Assembly (NCBI GenBank): GCA_049509675.1
Contig: JBEKZQ010000283.1
Coordinates: 1 to 8,463, forward strand
DNA: 8,463 nucleotides
Direction: 5' to 3'
DNA from: JBEKZQ01 sp049509675
Lineage (GTDB): Bacteria > Planctomycetota > Planctomycetia > Pirellulales > Thermoguttaceae
Made by a program: the position numbers and the translations under genes. The notes beneath the pieces are model-generated. The model worked only from the letters and a program-made list of their open reading frames with translations, did not search any database and was not told where the DNA came from. The first letter of the stretch is position 1; each line of letters starts with the position of its first letter. Of the stretch, positions 5,704-8,463 are shown piece by piece.

Positions 5704-7143
5704 ATGGAGGAATACGAGCCGGGCTCGGTACGCACGTACTTGATGCAGATGGGGGACATCCCGCTGCTGACCCGGCGGGAAGAGTTGGCTACCGCCAGGC
5801 GCATTGAAAAGACCCGCACGCTGTTTCGCCGCGGACTGCTGACGGCAGACTACGTCCTCCATGCGGCCAGTGCCGCCCTGGAGGAGATCCGCCAGGGTCG
5901 GGCGCGCCTGGAGCAGGTGCTGGAAATCTCGGTCACCGATGCGGAGGTGAAGCGAAAGCTCCTGACGCGGCTGGAAGCGAACGCCGCGACGCTGGGGAAG
6001 TTGCTCGAGCGGAACCGCACCGACTTCGCTTCGGCCGTCAATCGCCGCTTGAGCCTCGGCACGCGCCGCGCCGCGCGGCGGCGACTGGTGACGCGTCGTC
6101 GTCGGGCCGGCCGCTTGATCGAGGAAGTCCGCATGCGGAGTGCGCCGCTCGAGTCGTTCTTCGAGCGGCTCAGCCAGATCGGCCAGCGGATGCAGGGCAT
6201 TTTGACGCAAAGGGCCAAGGCCCGCCAGATGCCCGACGAGGAGGCCACCGTCCGCGATCTGGGGCGGGAAATGCAGCGGCTCATGCGGGCGACGTTGGAA
6301 ACGCCCGCCACGCTCCGCCGCCGACTGACGCGGATCCTCGCCCTCCGCACGCTGCACGAGGCCGCACGCCGCGACCTGGTGGCCGGCAATCTCCGCCTCG
6401 TCGTCTCCATCGCCAAGCGCTACCGCAACCGCGGACTGAGCTTTCTCGACCTGATCCAGGAAGGGAATACGGGCCTGATGCGGGCGGTCGACAAGTTCGA
6501 GTACGCCCGCGGCTTCCGTTTCTCAACCTACGCCACCTGGTGGATCCGCCAGGCGATTAGCCGGGCCATCGCCGATCAGAGCCGCACCATTCGCGTGCCC
6601 GTTCACATGATCGAAAAGATGGGAAAGGTCCGCGACGTGAGCCGCGACCTGGTGCATGTCGAAGGGCGCGAGCCGACCTTGGAGGAGATGGCCGATCACA
6701 GCGGCCTGTCGCTGGACGATACCCGCCGCGCCTTGAAAATGAGCCGTCAGCCGCTGTCGCTCGACCAACCGATCGGCCATCAAGAAGAGAACTTTCTTGG
6801 CGACCTGGTACACGACCATCGCGAGGACGACCCGCTGGCCGGCATGAACATGGACATGCTCAAGGCGCGGATCGCCGACGTGTTGCAGACCCTGGACTAC
6901 CGCGAGCGGGAGATCATCCGCTTGCGGTACGGGCTGGCCGACGGTTACACCTACACGCTGCAGGAGATCGGGCGCATCTTCTCCGTGACCCGGGAACGGG
7001 TGCGGCAGATCGAGTCCGAGGCGATCCGCAAGCTGCAGCATCCCGGCCCGGCCCGCAAGCTGGCCGGTTTCGTCGAGCACGCGATTCCGTCGCTGGAGGT
7101 CATGAACTTTCCCCATCATCACTCCAGCGGCGCCGTGTCGTAA
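5704..7143 (+). CDS. RpoD/SigA-like sigma-70 family RNA polymerase sigma factor (probable group 2)
   Basis: The 479-residue protein directs RNA polymerase to promoters. Region 1.2 occupies about residues 5-35 (EPGSVRTYLMQMGDIPLLTR). A helical, arginine-rich non-conserved region fills about 36-220, including RRAARRRLVTRRRRAGR. Region 2 follows at about 221-306: NLRLVVSIAKRYRNRGLSFL for core binding, then GFRFSTYATWWIRQAISRAI and DQSRTIRVPVHM for -10 recognition and melting. Region 3 is at 307-357 (EPTLEEMADHSGLSLDDTRR...SLDQPIG). Region 4 is at about 389-447, with helix-turn-helix TLQEIGRIFSVTRERVRQIE. The DNA-contact residues are nearly those of primary sigma factors, so it should read ordinary -35/-10 promoters. 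It has no acidic region 1.1, and the tail after region 4 is longer than usual (about 32 residues), which points to group 2 rather than the essential primary factor. It is probably co-transcribed with the upstream protease gene. Confidence 0.93.
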   Translation: MEEYEPGSVRTYLMQMGDIPLLTRREELATARRIEKTRTLFRRGLLTADYVLHAASAALEEIRQGRARLEQVLEISVTDAEVKRKLLTRLEANAATLGKLLERNRTDFASAVNRRLSLGTRRAARRRLVTRRRRAGRLIEEVRMRSAPLESFFERLSQIGQRMQGILTQRAKARQMPDEEATVRDLGREMQRLMRATLETPATLRRRLTRILALRTLHEAARRDLVAGNLRLVVSIAKRYRNRGLSFLDLIQEGNTGLMRAVDKFEYARGFRFSTYATWWIRQAISRAIADQSRTIRVPVHMIEKMGKVRDVSRDLVHVEGREPTLEEMADHSGLSLDDTRRALKMSRQPLSLDQPIGHQEENFLGDLVHDHREDDPLAGMNMDMLKARIADVLQTLDYREREIIRLRYGLADGYTYTLQEIGRIFSVTRERVRQIESEAIRKLQHPGPARKLAGFVEHAIPSLEVMNFPHHHSSGAVS

Positions 7144-7162
7144 GGACCACGACGGGATCGGA

Positions 7163-7187
7163 CTATCCATCAAACTGTAATGGATAG
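7163..7187. repeat. Small stem-loop after the sigma-factor gene
   Basis: CTATCCAT (7163-7170) and ATGGATAG (7180-7187) form a perfect 8-bp stem with a 9-base loop, 20 bp beyond the sigma-factor stop. It is AT-rich and lacks a T-tract, so it is at best a weak terminator or RNA-stabilising hairpin. Its right half overlaps the start of the next repeat. Confidence 0.45.
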
Positions 7188-7218
7188 GGCGGGGCTCGCT
7201 GCGCTCGACCCACCCTAC
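7185..7218. repeat. Short copy of the GTAGGGTGGGTCGAG dispersed palindrome
   Basis: TAGGGCGGGGCTCGC (7185-7199) is roughly complementary to the right end, CTCGACCCACCCTAC (7204-7218). The right end is an exact 15-base inverted match to 789-803. The element lies between the converging stop codons of the sigma-factor gene and panB, just as the longer copy lies at the other convergent junction. It is non-coding and of the REP/MITE kind. The two copies share ends but not interiors. Confidence 0.6.
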
Positions 7219-7246
7219 ATGAATGCAGGCCACGCATGCGGCGTCG

Positions 7247-8047
7247 CTACTGAAAGGTCTGTTCCGGACCGGGGAAAACGCCCTGGCGGACTTCGTCCCG
7301 ATAGCGGACGACGGCCTCGGAAATGATCGCGCGGAGATCGGCATAGGCCTTGACGTGCCGGGGTACGCGGCCGGCGGTCAGGCCCAACAGATCGTGCAAG
7401 ACCAGGACCTGGCCGTCGCAGCTCGCCCCGGCGCCGATGCCGATCGTGGGGATCTCCAGGGCGGCCGTGATCCGCCGCGCCGCTTCGGCGGCAGTGCATT
7501 CCAACACCAGCGCGAAGGCCCCCGCTTGCTCGACCGCCTGCGCGTCGGCCAACAGTTGCTCTGCGTCGCGTTGCACGCGAAAACCGCCCATCTGATGCAC
7601 TCTCTGCGGGCGCAGACCGCAATGTGCCATGACGGGGATTCCAGCGGCCACCAGGGCGGCGATCACTTCCGCCTGCTCCGCGCCCCCCTCCAGTTTCACG
7701 GCCTGGCAGCCGGTTCTCTTCAGAATCTCTGCGGCGTTTTCGATCGCCTTGTGCGCGCCCAGGTGGAAGGTCGGAAACGGCATGTCGACCACCACCAGGG
7801 CGTGCCGCACTGCCCGGCCCACCATCTCGGCATGATAGATCATCTCTTCCAAGGTGACGGGCAAGGTATTGGCATGGCCTTGGACGACCATCGACAGGCT
7901 ATCGCCGACCAAGACGGCGTCGATCCCCGCCGCGTCGACCAGTTGGGCCGTCGGGTAGTCGTAGGCGGTGAGCATGGCGATTTTGCGCCTGGCCGCTTTC
8001 AGGGCCGTAAACTGGGGCGCCGTGATTTGCTGTTCCTCATGGTTCAT
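7247..8047 (-). CDS. panB: 3-methyl-2-oxobutanoate hydroxymethyltransferase (ketopantoate hydroxymethyltransferase)
   Basis: The 266-residue cytoplasmic enzyme transfers a hydroxymethyl group from 5,10-methylenetetrahydrofolate to 2-oxoisovalerate. The product, ketopantoate, is made in the first committed step to pantothenate and coenzyme A. Family motifs run end to end in a TIM-barrel order: LTAYDYPTAQLVDAAGIDAV, LVGDSLSMVVQGHANTLPVT, VVDMPF, AVKLEGG, GLRPQ, LVLECTA, GIGAGASCDGQVLVLHDLLG. Mg-binding Asp49, Asp88 and Glu120 (E. coli 45, 84, 114) and catalytic Glu183 (E. coli 181) are present. Length is close to the E. coli enzyme (264). The start at ATG 8047 gives MNHEEQQITA; ATG 8056 would add three residues (MGI) and is equally possible, since neither has a clear SD. 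The open frame continues to 8428 without family similarity. No panC or panD is adjacent. Confidence 0.96.
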   Translation of the reverse strand: MNHEEQQITAPQFTALKAARRKIAMLTAYDYPTAQLVDAAGIDAVLVGDSLSMVVQGHANTLPVTLEEMIYHAEMVGRAVRHALVVVDMPFPTFHLGAHKAIENAAEILKRTGCQAVKLEGGAEQAEVIAALVAAGIPVMAHCGLRPQRVHQMGGFRVQRDAEQLLADAQAVEQAGAFALVLECTAAEAARRITAALEIPTIGIGAGASCDGQVLVLHDLLGLTAGRVPRHVKAYADLRAIISEAVVRYRDEVRQGVFPGPEQTFQ

Positions 8048-8130
8048 AATGCCCATTGTAAGCCGGATCGGCGGCAATCGCCATGAGTGCGGACTCTGAA
8101 AAAGTCGGTTCCAAACGAGGGAAAAGTGCG

Positions 8131-8158
8131 TTGAAAAAACCCACCGGCGTGGTAGAAT
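8131..8158 (+). promoter_or_regulatory. Sigma-70-type promoter of the helicase-associated-domain gene
   Basis: TTGAAA (8131-8136) and TAGAAT (8153-8158) are separated by 16 bases, and each matches the consensus at five of six positions. Transcription would begin near 8165, giving a leader of about 40 bases. CCCACC (8140-8145) in the spacer and GGTGGG (8161-8166) just after the -10 are inverted repeats that flank the -10 box, so the site could be repressor-controlled. Confidence 0.6.
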
Positions 8159-8206
8159 GGGGTGGGATGCAGGTCGCTGTAGACCGGAGCCCCACACAGG
8201 AAAGCC

Positions 8207-8463
8207 ATGTCCCGCAAGAAGACCAAGAAGCCGACGCGATCCCCCGCCGTGAAGCAGCCTGGCACTGGGCATGCGGCCCACTCCATCGCTCTTAGTCCGA
8301 CTTTTGAACGACGGCTCAAGGAGTTGGAGGCGTTCAAGAAGAAGCACGGACACTACAACGTCCCGGCAGGCTATGCTCCGAACCGGCCTCTTGCAAACTG
8401 GGTGTCCTACGTCCGCAGGAAAAAGCAACGCGGTAGGATTGCCTTGGAGTTGGCCCGCCGCCT
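8207..8463 (+). CDS. Helicase-associated (HA) domain protein, 3' end beyond the window
   Basis: ATG at 8207 is preceded by AGGAAAG (8198-8204) and a good promoter. The 85 visible residues begin with a lysine-rich tail (MSRKKTKKPTRSPAVKQPG). From about residue 38 they match one helicase-associated repeat: LKELEAFKKKHGHYNVPAGY, then RPLANWVSYVRRKKQRGRIA, then LELARR. The conserved HGH-NVP, W and basic R-K spacing of that small helical domain (Pfam HA, PF03457) are all visible. These domains occur at the ends of some DEAD/H helicases and also as stand-alone tandem repeats, and are thought to bind nucleic acid. No helicase motor precedes the domain, so this looks like the stand-alone form, unless further domains lie beyond the window. 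It is divergent from panB. Confidence 0.8.
   Translation, partial: MSRKKTKKPTRSPAVKQPGTGHAAHSIALSPTFERRLKELEAFKKKHGHYNVPAGYAPNRPLANWVSYVRRKKQRGRIALELARR

Noticed and set aside
8048..8428. N-terminal extension of the panB frame up to 8428
   Set aside because: PanB family similarity begins just after 8047 and the length fits there. The extension overlaps the divergent promoter and the helicase-associated-domain gene on the other strand.
1..8463. CRISPR array, tRNA, rRNA, transposase, toxin-antitoxin or phage genes
   Set aside because: No regularly spaced direct repeats, cloverleaf, ribosomal RNA sequence or mobile-element protein motif was seen on either strand.

Overview
The window looks like chromosomal DNA from a planctomycete, most likely of the Pirellulales type. 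This rests on four things: a membrane protein carrying the 'QFSIRD' motif typical of that phylum, a secreted parallel beta-helix protein with IPT/TIG-like N-terminal sequence, a tiny lipoprotein, and a stand-alone helicase-associated-domain protein. It is GC-rich, and several genes lack Shine-Dalgarno (SD) sequences. The lineage is inferred from protein style, not from a marker gene. No prophage, transposase, CRISPR array, tRNA or rRNA is visible.

Layout. Positions 3-785 (+) hold the 3' part of a polytopic membrane protein of unknown function. It converges on a secreted beta-helix protein gene (949-3165, -), and a large imperfect inverted repeat (789-928) sits between the two stop codons. Upstream of the beta-helix gene come an 89-bp hairpin repeat (3206-3294), an intrinsic terminator (3318-3350, -) and a 43-residue lipoprotein gene (3385-3516, -). 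A 466-bp divergent intergenic region rich in inverted repeats (3517-3982) separates the lipoprotein from an HtrA/DegP-type protease gene (3983-5593, +). That gene is followed 110 bp later by an RpoD-like sigma-70 factor (5704-7143, +), preceded by a perfect 11-bp hairpin. The sigma gene converges on panB (7247-8047, -), with a second copy of the 'GTAGGGTGGGTCGAG' repeat end between them. Divergent from panB, a good sigma-70-type promoter leads into a helicase-associated-domain protein (8207 to the window edge, +).

How the genes relate. The protease and the sigma factor are co-directional and close enough to share a transcript. Pairing an envelope quality-control protease with an alternative primary-like sigma factor suggests an envelope-stress or housekeeping link, but this is inference. 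PanB makes ketopantoate for pantothenate and coenzyme A and has no functional partner here. The beta-helix protein and the lipoprotein are exported but are separated by a terminator and a hairpin element.

I found no convincing new multi-gene system. The observations most worth a second look are the structured leader of the sigma gene, the terminator-like repeat directly in front of the beta-helix gene, and the convergent-junction repeats.
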